Shown here: positions 32,582 through 41,145 of the stretch, in pieces | Position numbering within the stretch: the stretch's first letter is position 1 | How the letters are laid out: the number at the start of each line of letters is the position of its first letter | From: Clostridiaceae bacterium Marseille-Q4143 | Lineage (GTDB): Bacteria > Bacillota > Clostridia > Lachnospirales > Lachnospiraceae | Direction of reading: 5' to 3' | NCBI GenBank assembly: GCA_018228645.1 | Contig: CP073693.1 | Location: 2,428,416-2,492,415, forward strand | Length of the DNA: 64,000 bases | Made by a program: the position numbers and the translations under genes | The notes under the pieces: model-generated | The model's database searches: none | What the model saw: the letters and a program-made list of their open reading frames with translations, nothing else | What the model was told of the DNA's origin: nothing

Positions 32582-34043
32582 GCGAAGCGCAGGACAGTCC
32601 GCTATTGCTTCTGCCGCCTACCGTGCCGGGGAGCGATTGTATAGCGAGTATTACGGCGAATACAGCGACTACACCCGCAAGGGCGGCGTGATCTGCTCCG
32701 ATATTATCCTGCCGTCCCATGCTCCCCCGGAATTTGCAGACCGTCAGACCTTGTGGAATGCCGTGGAAAAAGCCGAGCGTGGAAAGAACGCCCAGCTTGC
32801 ATACAGCTTTGACATTGCCTTGCAGAATGAATTTTCCCTTGAGGAAAACATCGCTCTTGCAAGGCAATTTTTGTTGGAGAACTTTGTGAGCCGGGGCATG
32901 GTGGTTGACTTCGCCGTACACCAGCCAGACCGTGAGGACGGCGGCATACCCAATCCGCATTTTCATGTGCTTTGCCCCATCCGTCCCATCGAGCAGAACG
33001 GCAAATGGGGACTAAAGCAACGCCGGGTGTACGAACTGGACGAGGACGGCAACCGTATCCGAGACCAGAACGGAGAGTTTGTTTTCAACGCCGTTCCCAC
33101 TACCGACTGGGGCAGTCCCGAAACGCTGGAACATTGGCGTGAAGCATGGGCGGAGATGTGCAATGCCAAGTTTGCGGAAAAAGGTATTGATGTTCGTATC
33201 GACCACCGCAGCTATGAACGGCAAGGCGTGGATTTACTTCCCACTATCCATGAAGGCGCAACCGTCCGGGCAATGGAGAAGAAAGGCATACGCACCGAAA
33301 AGGGCGAGTTCAACCGCTGGATCAAGGCAACCAATGCCGTTATCCGGGACATCAAGAAGAAAATCGCTCTCCTGTTCGATTGGATTGCCGAAGCAAAAGC
33401 GGAGATTGCCAAGCCGCAGGCACCCGACCTTGTTTCTCTGCTGAACGCCTATTACACCAGCCGCAGAGCCGGGGCATATTCGCAGAAAGGTAAGGTCAGC
33501 AACCTAAAGGAGATGAACGAGACTTTCAATTATCTCCGGGCAAACGGCATTTACTCCCTTGAAGATTTGGAACACCGTGTCAGCGAACACAGTGCTGCCA
33601 CAGAGAGCTTGAAGAAAACGCTGGACGAACAGACCGCCCGAATGAAAGCAATTAAGCAGCTCTATGACAGCTCCGCTGCTTTCCAGAACTTGAAGCCTGT
33701 CTATGACGGCTTGCAGAAAATCAAGTTTGAGAAGCCCAGAGCCAAGTACAAGGCAGAGCATGAAGCGGAGCTGATACAGTTCTACGCCGCCAGACGAAAG
33801 CTGACCGGGGAGTTCCCAGACGGCAAGGTGGATATGAAAAAGCTGTCCGACGAGTATGACGAGCTGGAACAGGCGCACAACACCACCTATGGCGAGTTTA
33901 AGACCGTCAGAGACGATTTACACCGTCTTTGGAAGGTCAAGTCATGCGTAGATACTGCCGCCCGTTTTAACGAGCGTACAGAGGAACAAAAGCTCCAAAA
34001 TCGACCTCAAACACGACAGAAAAAGGAGGAACTATCCCGATGA
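32547..34043 (+). CDS. mobA: MobA/MobL family relaxase (MobQ)
   Basis: The relaxase nicks oriT and becomes covalently attached through a tyrosine. The first residues, ALFHLSVTQTKRSAGQSAIASAAYRAG, are typical for MobA/MobL, with the nucleophile Tyr in the region AAYRAGERLYSEYYGE. The metal-binding histidines are in DGGIPNPHFHVLCPIRPI near residue 140. The C-terminal half is helical and charged. The 498 residues suit the family. It overlaps the primase gene by ATGA. Its likely target is the oriT candidate at 29231. Confidence 0.92.
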   Translation: MALFHLSVTQTKRSAGQSAIASAAYRAGERLYSEYYGEYSDYTRKGGVICSDIILPSHAPPEFADRQTLWNAVEKAERGKNAQLAYSFDIALQNEFSLEENIALARQFLLENFVSRGMVVDFAVHQPDREDGGIPNPHFHVLCPIRPIEQNGKWGLKQRRVYELDEDGNRIRDQNGEFVFNAVPTTDWGSPETLEHWREAWAEMCNAKFAEKGIDVRIDHRSYERQGVDLLPTIHEGATVRAMEKKGIRTEKGEFNRWIKATNAVIRDIKKKIALLFDWIAEAKAEIAKPQAPDLVSLLNAYYTSRRAGAYSQKGKVSNLKEMNETFNYLRANGIYSLEDLEHRVSEHSAATESLKKTLDEQTARMKAIKQLYDSSAAFQNLKPVYDGLQKIKFEKPRAKYKAEHEAELIQFYAARRKLTGEFPDGKVDMKKLSDEYDELEQAHNTTYGEFKTVRDDLHRLWKVKSCVDTAARFNERTEEQKLQNRPQTRQKKEELSR

Positions 34044-35911
34044 ATTACACCCAAGCACAGATTGACCGGGCAAACGCCGTCAGTCTGGAAGATTTTCTCC
34101 GCACACAGGGAGAGACACTTATCAAAAGCGGACGAGAATACCGCTGGAAAGAACATGACAGCCTGACCGTCCGGGGAAACAAGTGGTTTCGACACAGCCA
34201 GAGCAAGGGCGGCTATCCCATTGATTTTGTCATGGAGTTTTACGGCAAGTCCTTTCCCGAAGCTGTCCAGCTCCTGACCGGCGAAAGCGGCGAAGGACAG
34301 ACCGAAGCCACCACAGCACCGCCCACAGCGTTCCACTTGCCCTTGCACAACCGAACAGCCGACAGAGCAATTCAATATCTTTGCGAAAGCCGAGGTCTCA
34401 ACCCGAAACTGGTTGAGGCTTTTCTTCTTTCCGGGGATATTTACGAGGACGCAAAGCGGCACAATGTTGTCTTTGTTGGCAGAGACCGAAGCGGTACGCC
34501 GAGATACGCCCATGTGCGAGGAACGGCAGACCCATTCAGACAGGATATTACCGGGTCTGACAAGTCCTATCCGTTCCGCTATGAGGGAAACGGCAACCAG
34601 CTTTTTGTCTTTGAAGCGCCGATTGACCTGTTATCGTTCATCTGCCTTTATCCGCAGGACTGGCAGACAAGGAGCTATCTTGCCCTGGGCGGCGTTTCGG
34701 GAAAAGCCCTTGACCGTTTTCTTTCTGAACGCAAGGACACCCAAAAAGTGTTCCTCTGCCTTGACAGCGACACCGCAGGAAGCGAAGCCTGTACCCGACT
34801 GGCACAGTCCATTCCCAGCGAGATCGCCGTCATTCGCCTTGTCCCGGCAAGGAAAGACTGGAACGATGTTCTCCGTCAGCAAGGGGACATTCCGAGCCGC
34901 AAATTTATAGCGGAAACAATCACGCTGCGAGAGCTGCCCACCGCCCAGCCTGTCCCCATGCTCCGTATGGTAGATGTGGAGCTGACGAGCGTGGATTGGC
35001 TATGGTTTCCGTATATCCCCTTTGGAAAGCTGACGATTATACAGGGCAACCCCGGCGAGGGCAAGACCTACTTTGCCATGCGTCTTGCGGCGGCTTGCAC
35101 CAACCGAAAGCCCTTGCCCGGTATGGAAACCCTTGAGCCTTTCAATATCATCTATCAGACCGCCGAGGACGGTCTGGGCGATACTGTTAAGCCCCGATTG
35201 ATGGAAGCAGACGCAGACCTCGAAAAAGTGCTTGTCATTGATGACAGGGATACGCCGCTGACCCTTGCCGATGAACGCATAGCAAGGGCAATCCGGGAAA
35301 ACAACGCAAGGCTGGTTATCATTGACCCGGTACAGGCGTTTCTGGGCGCAGATGTGGACATGAACAGGGCAAACGAGGTGCGCCCGATATTCCGCAGTCT
35401 GGGAGACATTGCACAGGCTACCGGGTGCGCTATCGTGCTGATTGGACACCTGAACAAAGCCGCAGGAACGCAAAGCACCTATCGGGGATTAGGGTCTATC
35501 GACATTACGGCGGCAGTCCGCAGTCTGCTTTTTATCGGCAAGCTGAAGGACAGCCCCACAACGAGGGTGCTTATCCATGAGAAAAGCTCCCTTGCGCCGC
35601 CCGGACAGTCCCTTGCCTTTTCTCTGGGAGATGAGAAAGGTTTTGAGTGGATAGGGGCTTATGACATTACCGCTGACGAGCTTCTTGCCGGGACAGACAC
35701 CGCCAAGACCGAGAGCAAGACCGCACAGGCGCAAATGCTCATTCTGGAACTGCTTGCGGACGGAAAGCGTATGCCGAGCGCAGAGTTGGAAAAGGCAGTC
35801 AATGAGCGTGGGATTTCCTCACGCACCATGAGAACGGCAAAAAGCCGTATCGGGGACAGGCTTGTGACCGAGAAAGACGGCACAGCATGGGTCTGCTATC
35901 TCCGAGACTGA
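34040..35911 (+). CDS. Primase/helicase fusion (DUF3991-TOPRIM and AAA_25)
   Basis: This 623-residue protein probably replicates the excised element. The N-terminal half has a zinc-free primase-like domain (residues about 1-100) and a TOPRIM-type stretch (FEAPIDLLSFICLY, then FLCLDSDTAGSEACTRLA near residue 240). The C-terminal half is a RepA/DnaB-like ATPase with Walker A IIQGNPGEGKTYFAMRLA near 340, ARLVIIDPVQAFLGAD near 440 and VLIGHLNKAAGTQ near 475. A winged-helix-like end follows. It starts at the ATGA overlap with mobA. Confidence 0.85.
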   Translation: MNYTQAQIDRANAVSLEDFLRTQGETLIKSGREYRWKEHDSLTVRGNKWFRHSQSKGGYPIDFVMEFYGKSFPEAVQLLTGESGEGQTEATTAPPTAFHLPLHNRTADRAIQYLCESRGLNPKLVEAFLLSGDIYEDAKRHNVVFVGRDRSGTPRYAHVRGTADPFRQDITGSDKSYPFRYEGNGNQLFVFEAPIDLLSFICLYPQDWQTRSYLALGGVSGKALDRFLSERKDTQKVFLCLDSDTAGSEACTRLAQSIPSEIAVIRLVPARKDWNDVLRQQGDIPSRKFIAETITLRELPTAQPVPMLRMVDVELTSVDWLWFPYIPFGKLTIIQGNPGEGKTYFAMRLAAACTNRKPLPGMETLEPFNIIYQTAEDGLGDTVKPRLMEADADLEKVLVIDDRDTPLTLADERIARAIRENNARLVIIDPVQAFLGADVDMNRANEVRPIFRSLGDIAQATGCAIVLIGHLNKAAGTQSTYRGLGSIDITAAVRSLLFIGKLKDSPTTRVLIHEKSSLAPPGQSLAFSLGDEKGFEWIGAYDITADELLAGTDTAKTESKTAQAQMLILELLADGKRMPSAELEKAVNERGISSRTMRTAKSRIGDRLVTEKDGTAWVCYLRD

Positions 35912-36003
35912 CAACAGGAACACGGCAAGCGTGGCAAAGACGGCAAGGTTTTTATAGATACCTTAATGTTGCCGCCTTGCCTTGTTCCCTCATACCGACA
36001 CCG

Positions 36004-36037
36004 CCCGATGATGAACCGTCACCGGGCACTTTTTCAT
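36004..36037 (+). terminator. Intrinsic terminator before tnpW
   Basis: GCCCG and CGGGC form a short stem, followed by ACTTTTT. Moderately strong. Confidence 0.5.
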
Positions 36038-36054
36038 TTACAGGAGGATTTTGA

Positions 36055-36213
36055 ATGAACAATACCGCAACCAATACCACCACTTGCCCGACTGTCAGAA
36101 AGCAGATCGGCAAGACCACCTATATCGTCCGTGTCCATTTCAGCGAGACCGCAAAAGAGACAATGGAGGACAAAATCAAGCGTCTGCTCCGTGAGGAAGT
36201 CCGCAAAATGTGA
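36055..36213 (+). CDS. tnpW: Transposon-encoded protein TnpW
   Basis: A 52-residue protein starts at ATG 36055 after AGGAGG. The core VRKQIGKTTYIVRVHFSET and MEDKIKRLL fits TnpW of Tn4451-type elements, which lies next to the right end. The role of TnpW is unknown. The right junction of element 1 is 45 bases after its stop. Confidence 0.78.
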   Translation: MNNTATNTTTCPTVRKQIGKTTYIVRVHFSETAKETMEDKIKRLLREEVRKM

Positions 36214-36257
36214 CTTCTTTTTGAATTTGATGAAAAAGTCCTTGACTTTTCGTCTCT

Positions 36258-37079
36258 GGAAAGACAGCAAAATCTATTCTGATTAGCTGTGGTGCAAGGT
36301 TGGCACCATTTGACATCAAGGAGCTGCGTGACCTGACTGCTTATGATGAACTGGAGCTTGATACATTGGGTGAGAAAAAGACAGCACTGTTTGTCATTAT
36401 CTCCGATACCGATGCGACATTCAATTTCATTGTAAGTATCATGTATTCGCAGTTATTCAATCTGCTTTGTGACAAGGCAGATGATGTATATAACGGAAGA
36501 CTGCCGATTCACGTCCGGTGCTTACTGGACGAGTTTGCAAACATCGGGCAGATTCCACAGTTTGAGAAGCTGATTGCTACCATTCGTAGCCGGGAAATAT
36601 CAGCTTCTATTATTTTGCAGTCAAAGTCACAGCTCAAGGCTCTGTACCGGGACAACGCTTCCACGATTGAAGGAAACTGCGACACTACCCTGTTTCTGGG
36701 AGGAAAAGAGAAAGATACTCTGAAAGATCTGGCAGAAATCCTTGGAAAAGAAACGATTGACCTTTATAATACCTCGGATACGAGAGGTACGAGCCAGTCC
36801 TACGGTCTGAATTATCAAAAGACCGGAAAGGAGTTAATGAGTCAGGACGAGATTGCGGTCATGGATGGCAGCAAGTGTATCATGCAGCTTAGAGGTGTAA
36901 GACCATTTTTCTCAGATAAATTTGATATAACGAAGCATAAGCAGTACCCGCTGTTATCCGATTATGACAAAAAGAATGAATTTGACATTGAAAAATACGT
37001 GAAGAACCGCAACAGACTTCGTTTTAAGAGGAATGATGTGGTGGATGAGGTATGCGATGTCGGAGAAATCACAGCTTAA
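36258..37079 (+). pseudogene. virD4: VirD4 coupling protein, C-terminal part (split by element 1)
   Basis: This fragment continues the frame of the piece ending at 26278: GKTAKSILISCGARLAPFD, then LFVIISDTDATFNFIVS, the Walker B-like VRCLLDEFANIGQIP and IATIRSREISASIILQSKSQL. The sequence ends with acidic and basic residues before TAA. It has no ribosome binding site of its own except a possible TTG at 36300. With element 1 in place, P-loop and Walker B are on separate polypeptides, so coupling function should be lost unless the element excises. Confidence 0.88.
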
Positions 37080-37103
37080 CTTCTGGTCACAGCGTCCAGA
37101 AGT
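37079..37103 (+). repeat. 25-bp palindromic element, copy 3
   Basis: ACTTCTGG, centre TCACAGCGT (one change from copies 1 and 2), CCAGAAGT. It begins at the last base of the virD4 stop codon. Confidence 0.85.
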
Positions 37104-37136
37104 GACTTTACAACTAAATATTGGAACTATTGTTAT

Positions 37137-37182
37137 GGGAGTTTTTCTGAAAAATCACAAATCAGAACAGCTCCCTTTTTTC
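37137..37182 (+). terminator. Intrinsic terminator ahead of maff2
   Basis: GGGAG and CTCCC, plus inner arms TTCTGA and TCAGAA, form the stem. TTTTTT follows. Confidence 0.7.
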
Positions 37183-37213
37183 ATTTAATTTTCAAGCAAA
37201 AGGAGACGATCAA

Positions 37214-37429
37214 ATGGGCTTTTTTACAACATCAGTAACAGGACTTAAAACAGTAGTAACCGCAATCGGCGCAGGTGTAGGTGTGTGGGGAGTAATCAAT
37301 CTTCTCGAAGGATATGGAAATGATAATCCAGGTGCAAAATCGCAGGGCATCAAGCAGCTTATGAGTGGCGGTGGCATCATCATTGTGGCACAGACGGTAA
37401 TTCCACAGCTTACCACACTGTTCTCATAA
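37214..37429 (+). CDS. Maff2 family membrane protein (pilin-like)
   Basis: The 71-residue protein has two hydrophobic segments (TAIGAGVGVWGVINLL near residue 17 and GGGIIIVAQTVIPQL near 52) separated by a glycine-asparagine rich loop. This is the layout of VirB2-like small proteins; Maff2 family members lie between virD4 and virB6 in these ICEs. AAGGAGA precedes the start. It ends 3 bases before the next gene. Confidence 0.85.
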   Translation: MGFFTTSVTGLKTVVTAIGAGVGVWGVINLLEGYGNDNPGAKSQGIKQLMSGGGIIIVAQTVIPQLTTLFS

Positions 37430-37432
37430 TTC

Positions 37433-38305
37433 ATGGGCGGGATCATTGATAAGATTACTGAATTCATAAAGGAACTGTTGCAGGGGTGGGTTCTGACCAA
37501 CTTTGAAACCATGTTTACCGATGTCAATGACAAAGTAGGCACGATTGCAGGGGAGGTCAGCAAAACTCCCAGCACATGGAACTCCGGTATTTTTGATATG
37601 ATAAAAACCCTGTCCGACAATGTGATGATTCCCATAGCGGGAATGATTATCAGCTTTGTACTCGTCTATGAGCTTATTTCCATGGTCATTGACAAAAATA
37701 ACCTGCATGACTTCAATACAGCCATTTTTATCCGCTTTTTTATGAAAGCGTGTATTGCAGTCATGCTGTTAAGCAAGACTTTTGACATTGTAATGGCGGT
37801 ATTTGATGTGGGAAGCCACATCGTCAATTCTGCCGCCGCAGCAATCAGTGGGGAAACCAGTATTGATGTTTCAAGTACGCTGCAGACGATGTTCAATGAG
37901 CAGTTTTCGGAAATGAGTATAGGCGAGCTGTTAGGACTGGGGATGGAGACCATGATCGTCAGTTTATGTATGAAAATCATGTCAGTCCTGATCACCGTCA
38001 TTCTTTATGGGCGAATGATTGAAATATATCTTTATGTATCAGTAGCACCTGTTCCCTGCGCAACCGTAACCAACCGGGAGTGGGGAACAATAGGAACCAA
38101 TTATTTTAAGGGACTTTGTGCCCTTGCATTTCAGGGATTTTTTATGATGGTATGCGTTGCAATCTATGCGGTGCTTGTGGCTGGTGTGGCAGTATCCGAT
38201 AACCTGCATACGGCACTCTGGTCGGTGGCAGCATATACCGTGATTTTATGTTTTTCCATGTTTAAGACAGGTTCGCTGTCAAAATCTATCTGGAATGCGC
38301 ACTAA
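37433..38305 (+). CDS. VirB6/TrbL-like conjugal transfer membrane protein
   Basis: The 290-residue protein has about six hydrophobic segments, for example NVMIPIAGMIISFVLVYELI near residue 65, FFMKACIAVMLLSKTFDIVM near 105, and a pair near 180-215 and 225-250. It corresponds to the CD1113/TrbL type of CTn elements and would form part of the inner-membrane channel of the type IV secretion system. Confidence 0.85.
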   Translation: MGGIIDKITEFIKELLQGWVLTNFETMFTDVNDKVGTIAGEVSKTPSTWNSGIFDMIKTLSDNVMIPIAGMIISFVLVYELISMVIDKNNLHDFNTAIFIRFFMKACIAVMLLSKTFDIVMAVFDVGSHIVNSAAAAISGETSIDVSSTLQTMFNEQFSEMSIGELLGLGMETMIVSLCMKIMSVLITVILYGRMIEIYLYVSVAPVPCATVTNREWGTIGTNYFKGLCALAFQGFFMMVCVAIYAVLVAGVAVSDNLHTALWSVAAYTVILCFSMFKTGSLSKSIWNAH

Positions 38306-38317
38306 GGGAGGAACGAT

Positions 38318-38734
38318 ATGGCAATATCCGTGCAGGTGCCAAAGGATTTGTCCGGGATCAAGACAAAAGTGGCACTGAATTTAACAAAGAGACAGATCAT
38401 CTGTTTCAGTGGTGCGGCAGTAACGGGCATCCCTCTGTATTTTCTGACTAAGGGACTGATCGGGACATCAGCGGCATCACTTTTAATGATGGGAGCAATG
38501 CTTCCGTTCTTCTTTTTTGCGATGTATGAGAAAAACGGGTTTCCGGCGGAGAAGATTTTGTATTTTATGCTCCGGCAGAAGATACTCACGCCGGGAATCA
38601 GACCGTACCGGTCAGAAAACCTCTACAAGCAGTTGGAGGAGAAAGAAAAATTACGAAGGGAGGTTCGTTATCTTGAAGAAAAAGCAAAAGGCAGAACCGG
38701 AAAAACACAGAAAAAGCAGTTATCAGGGCAATAG
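38318..38734 (+). CDS. PrgI family protein (VirB3-like)
   Basis: PrgI proteins are the Gram-positive equivalent of VirB3 and pair with the VirB4 ATPase. The 138-residue product begins MAISVQVPKDLSGIKTKVAL, typical for the family, and has two membrane segments (IICFSGAAVTGIPLYFLTKG, SLLMMGAMLPFFFFAMYEKN). The C-terminal tail is charged. Its 3' end overlaps the start of virB4 by 62 bases. Confidence 0.88.
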   Translation: MAISVQVPKDLSGIKTKVALNLTKRQIICFSGAAVTGIPLYFLTKGLIGTSAASLLMMGAMLPFFFFAMYEKNGFPAEKILYFMLRQKILTPGIRPYRSENLYKQLEEKEKLRREVRYLEEKAKGRTGKTQKKQLSGQ

Positions 38735-41144
38735 CAGAAATAACAGCAAAAGTGGCGGTCTTACTTTTTCAGAGAAAAAGCGTCTTATGGAATTAAAGCA
38801 TATTTTATCCGGCAGGGGCAAAGAGAAGGAAAAGCCGACTACCGCACAAAAGACGATTACTTTTGAGAAGATGTTCCGTGACGGTATCTGTCAGGTCAGC
38901 CACCATTATTATACAAAGATGGTGGAATTTTTTGATATAAACTATTCGCTTCTGGAAGTGGATGAGCAGGCGGATATACTGGCACAGTACAGTAAGCTCA
39001 TCAATTATTTTGATCCGTCTGTGAAATTTGAACTGGTGTTATTCAACCGGCAAGTCAACGAGCAGATGCTTACGGAACAGTTTGACATTCCGTGGCAGGA
39101 GGATGATTTTAATGACATTCGTGAAGAATATACGGAGATGTTAAAGAAGCAGGCGGCAAAGGGAAACAATGGTATCATCAAATCAAAATATCTGATTTTT
39201 GGTGTGGAGAGCAATGGCTACAGGGAAGCCAAGAGCCGCCTTAACAACATTGAAAAAGATGTCATACGAAACTTAAACAATATAGGAACCCTTGCGAGGG
39301 GACTGGACGGAAAGGAAAGACTGCGTATCCTGCATGAATATTTTAACCAGGACACCATGGAGCCTTTTCGTTTTTCATTTAAGGATTTGGCAGAATCCGG
39401 TAAGTCTGTCAAGGACTATATTGCACCGCCGGGATTTGATTTCCGCTATCCGAACCGCTTTAAGTCGGGAAATATGTATGGCTGTGTATCCTATCTGGAT
39501 ATTATCACACCGAAGTTTACGGACGAGCTGATCAAGCAGCTTCTTGACATTGATGCAAACCTTACCATTTCCATGCATATGCAGACGGAAGATCCGGTAA
39601 AGGCAATCAAGAAGCTGAAAGCTGTTATTTCCAATATCCAGAAAATGAAGATTGAGGAGCAGAAAAAAGCAGTACGAAGCGGCTATGACATGGATATTTT
39701 ACCGACGGATATTGTGACTTATGAAAAGGATACACTGGAGTTTCTGGACGATTTGAACACAAGCAATCAGAAGATGATCAACATGACATTTCTCATTACC
39801 TGTTATGGAAGAACAAAGAGGGAACTGGAGAGCCTGATGCAGAGGGTGTCCGGCATCATACAGCAGGCAAACTGTGACCTGCGCTGTTTACAGTATTTGC
39901 AGGAACAGGGACTTATGGCATCTGCACCGATTGGCTGTAATGAAACGGGGATAGAACGTACTCTTGCCACGAAGAGTACCGCTATCTTAGTTCCATTCTG
40001 CACACAGGAATTATTTATGCCTGCTCCGGCAATCTATTACGGCTTAAATGCACTCAGCAACAACATGATCATGGCAGACCGGAAAAGGCTTCGTACACCA
40101 AACGGAGTCATACTTGGAACACCGGGAAGCGGTAAGAGCTTCAGTGCAAAACGTGAGATTTTAAGCTGTTTTCTTATCACAAAGGACGATATTATCATCT
40201 GCGATCCGGAGGGCGAGTATTTTGCTCTTGTGGCAGCACTGCATGGACAGGTGGTAAAACTTGCCACCAATTCCAAAGACTATCTGAACCCTATGGATAT
40301 ACAGTTATCCCATAAGGGGGATAAGGAAGCGTTAAAGCTGAAATCCGATTTTATTATTACTCTGTGTGACCTGATTGCAGGCGGCAAGGATGGATTGCAG
40401 AACGATGAAAAAGGTATCATCGACGAGTGTATCCGTCATATTTATGATAAGTATTTTGAAAATCCGGTGCCGGAAAATATGCCGCTGCTGGAAGATTTAT
40501 ATGATGCCCTGTTAGCACACAAAAATCCAAAGGCGGAGCGTATCGCAAACAGCCTTGTGCTGTATGTGCATGGTTCCCAGAATTACTTCAACCACCATAC
40601 CAACGTAGACAGCGGCAATCGTATCATGTGCTTTGACATCAGAGACTTGGGAAATCAGTTGAAAGAGCTGGGTATGTTAATCGTGCAGGATGCGGTTTGG
40701 AACAGGGTATCGCAGAACAGGGAGCGAAAGATTGCTACCCGTTATTACTGTGATGAGTTCCACCTTCTTCTGAAGGAGAAGCAGACAGCTATTTATTCCG
40801 TGGAAATCTGGAAGCGTTTCAGAAAATGGGGCGGTATTCCGACAGGTTTGACGCAGAACGTGGGCGATTTTCTTCGTTCTGAGGAGATTGAAGGTATTTT
40901 GGGTAACAGCGATTTTGTGTATCTGTTAAATCAGAATGCCAAAGATCAGGCAATTCTCGCTGATAAACTGGGACTTTCTGATAAGCAGCTTTCCTATGTC
41001 ACCAACTCCGAGCCGGGAAGTGGTCTGATACTGTTTGACAATGTGGTAATTCCATTTGTAGACAAATATCCGACAGACACCAAGACTTACAGAATTATGA
41101 ATACCAAGCCGGAGGAATCGGTGCAGAAGGAGGACGCAGTATAA
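38673..41144 (+). CDS. virB4: VirB4-type conjugation ATPase (TraE/TraC)
   Basis: VirB4 powers assembly and transport of the conjugative channel. I set the start at TTG 38673 (reading MKKKQKAEPEKH) because GGGAGG lies 9 bases upstream inside prgI; the frame is open further left but that sequence is the shadow of prgI. The protein is 823 residues. Walker A is LGTPGSGKSFSAKREI near residue 495, followed by DDIIICDPEGEYFALV; Walker B is YYCDEFHLLLKE near 700. GLTQNVGDFL near 732 is also typical. Confidence 0.92.
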   Translation: MKKKQKAEPEKHRKSSYQGNSRNNSKSGGLTFSEKKRLMELKHILSGRGKEKEKPTTAQKTITFEKMFRDGICQVSHHYYTKMVEFFDINYSLLEVDEQADILAQYSKLINYFDPSVKFELVLFNRQVNEQMLTEQFDIPWQEDDFNDIREEYTEMLKKQAAKGNNGIIKSKYLIFGVESNGYREAKSRLNNIEKDVIRNLNNIGTLARGLDGKERLRILHEYFNQDTMEPFRFSFKDLAESGKSVKDYIAPPGFDFRYPNRFKSGNMYGCVSYLDIITPKFTDELIKQLLDIDANLTISMHMQTEDPVKAIKKLKAVISNIQKMKIEEQKKAVRSGYDMDILPTDIVTYEKDTLEFLDDLNTSNQKMINMTFLITCYGRTKRELESLMQRVSGIIQQANCDLRCLQYLQEQGLMASAPIGCNETGIERTLATKSTAILVPFCTQELFMPAPAIYYGLNALSNNMIMADRKRLRTPNGVILGTPGSGKSFSAKREILSCFLITKDDIIICDPEGEYFALVAALHGQVVKLATNSKDYLNPMDIQLSHKGDKEALKLKSDFIITLCDLIAGGKDGLQNDEKGIIDECIRHIYDKYFENPVPENMPLLEDLYDALLAHKNPKAERIANSLVLYVHGSQNYFNHHTNVDSGNRIMCFDIRDLGNQLKELGMLIVQDAVWNRVSQNRERKIATRYYCDEFHLLLKEKQTAIYSVEIWKRFRKWGGIPTGLTQNVGDFLRSEEIEGILGNSDFVYLLNQNAKDQAILADKLGLSDKQLSYVTNSEPGSGLILFDNVVIPFVDKYPTDTKTYRIMNTKPEESVQKEDAV

Positions 41145-41145
41145 A

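Larger units (their letters stand above)
26277..36259 (+). mobile_element. Element 1: Tn4451-type mobilizable transposon in virD4
   Basis: The element is about 9.98 kb and splits virD4. The left junction reads GCCGCA-GG-TGTT and the right junction CTCT-GG-AAAGACA; joining at the shared GG gives GCC GCA GGA AAG ACA (AAGKT), the expected VirD4 sequence in frame. It encodes a large serine recombinase, TnpV, DMP19, a group II intron, two small proteins, DUF3847, a MobQ-type relaxase, a primase/helicase and TnpW. The backbone genes look more G+C rich than the ICE, while the cargo and intron are A+T rich. Confidence 0.88.

Noticed and set aside
33079..33444. Alternative-frame ORF inside mobA
   Set aside because: No ribosome site; overlaps the relaxase and has arginine/serine-rich shadow composition.
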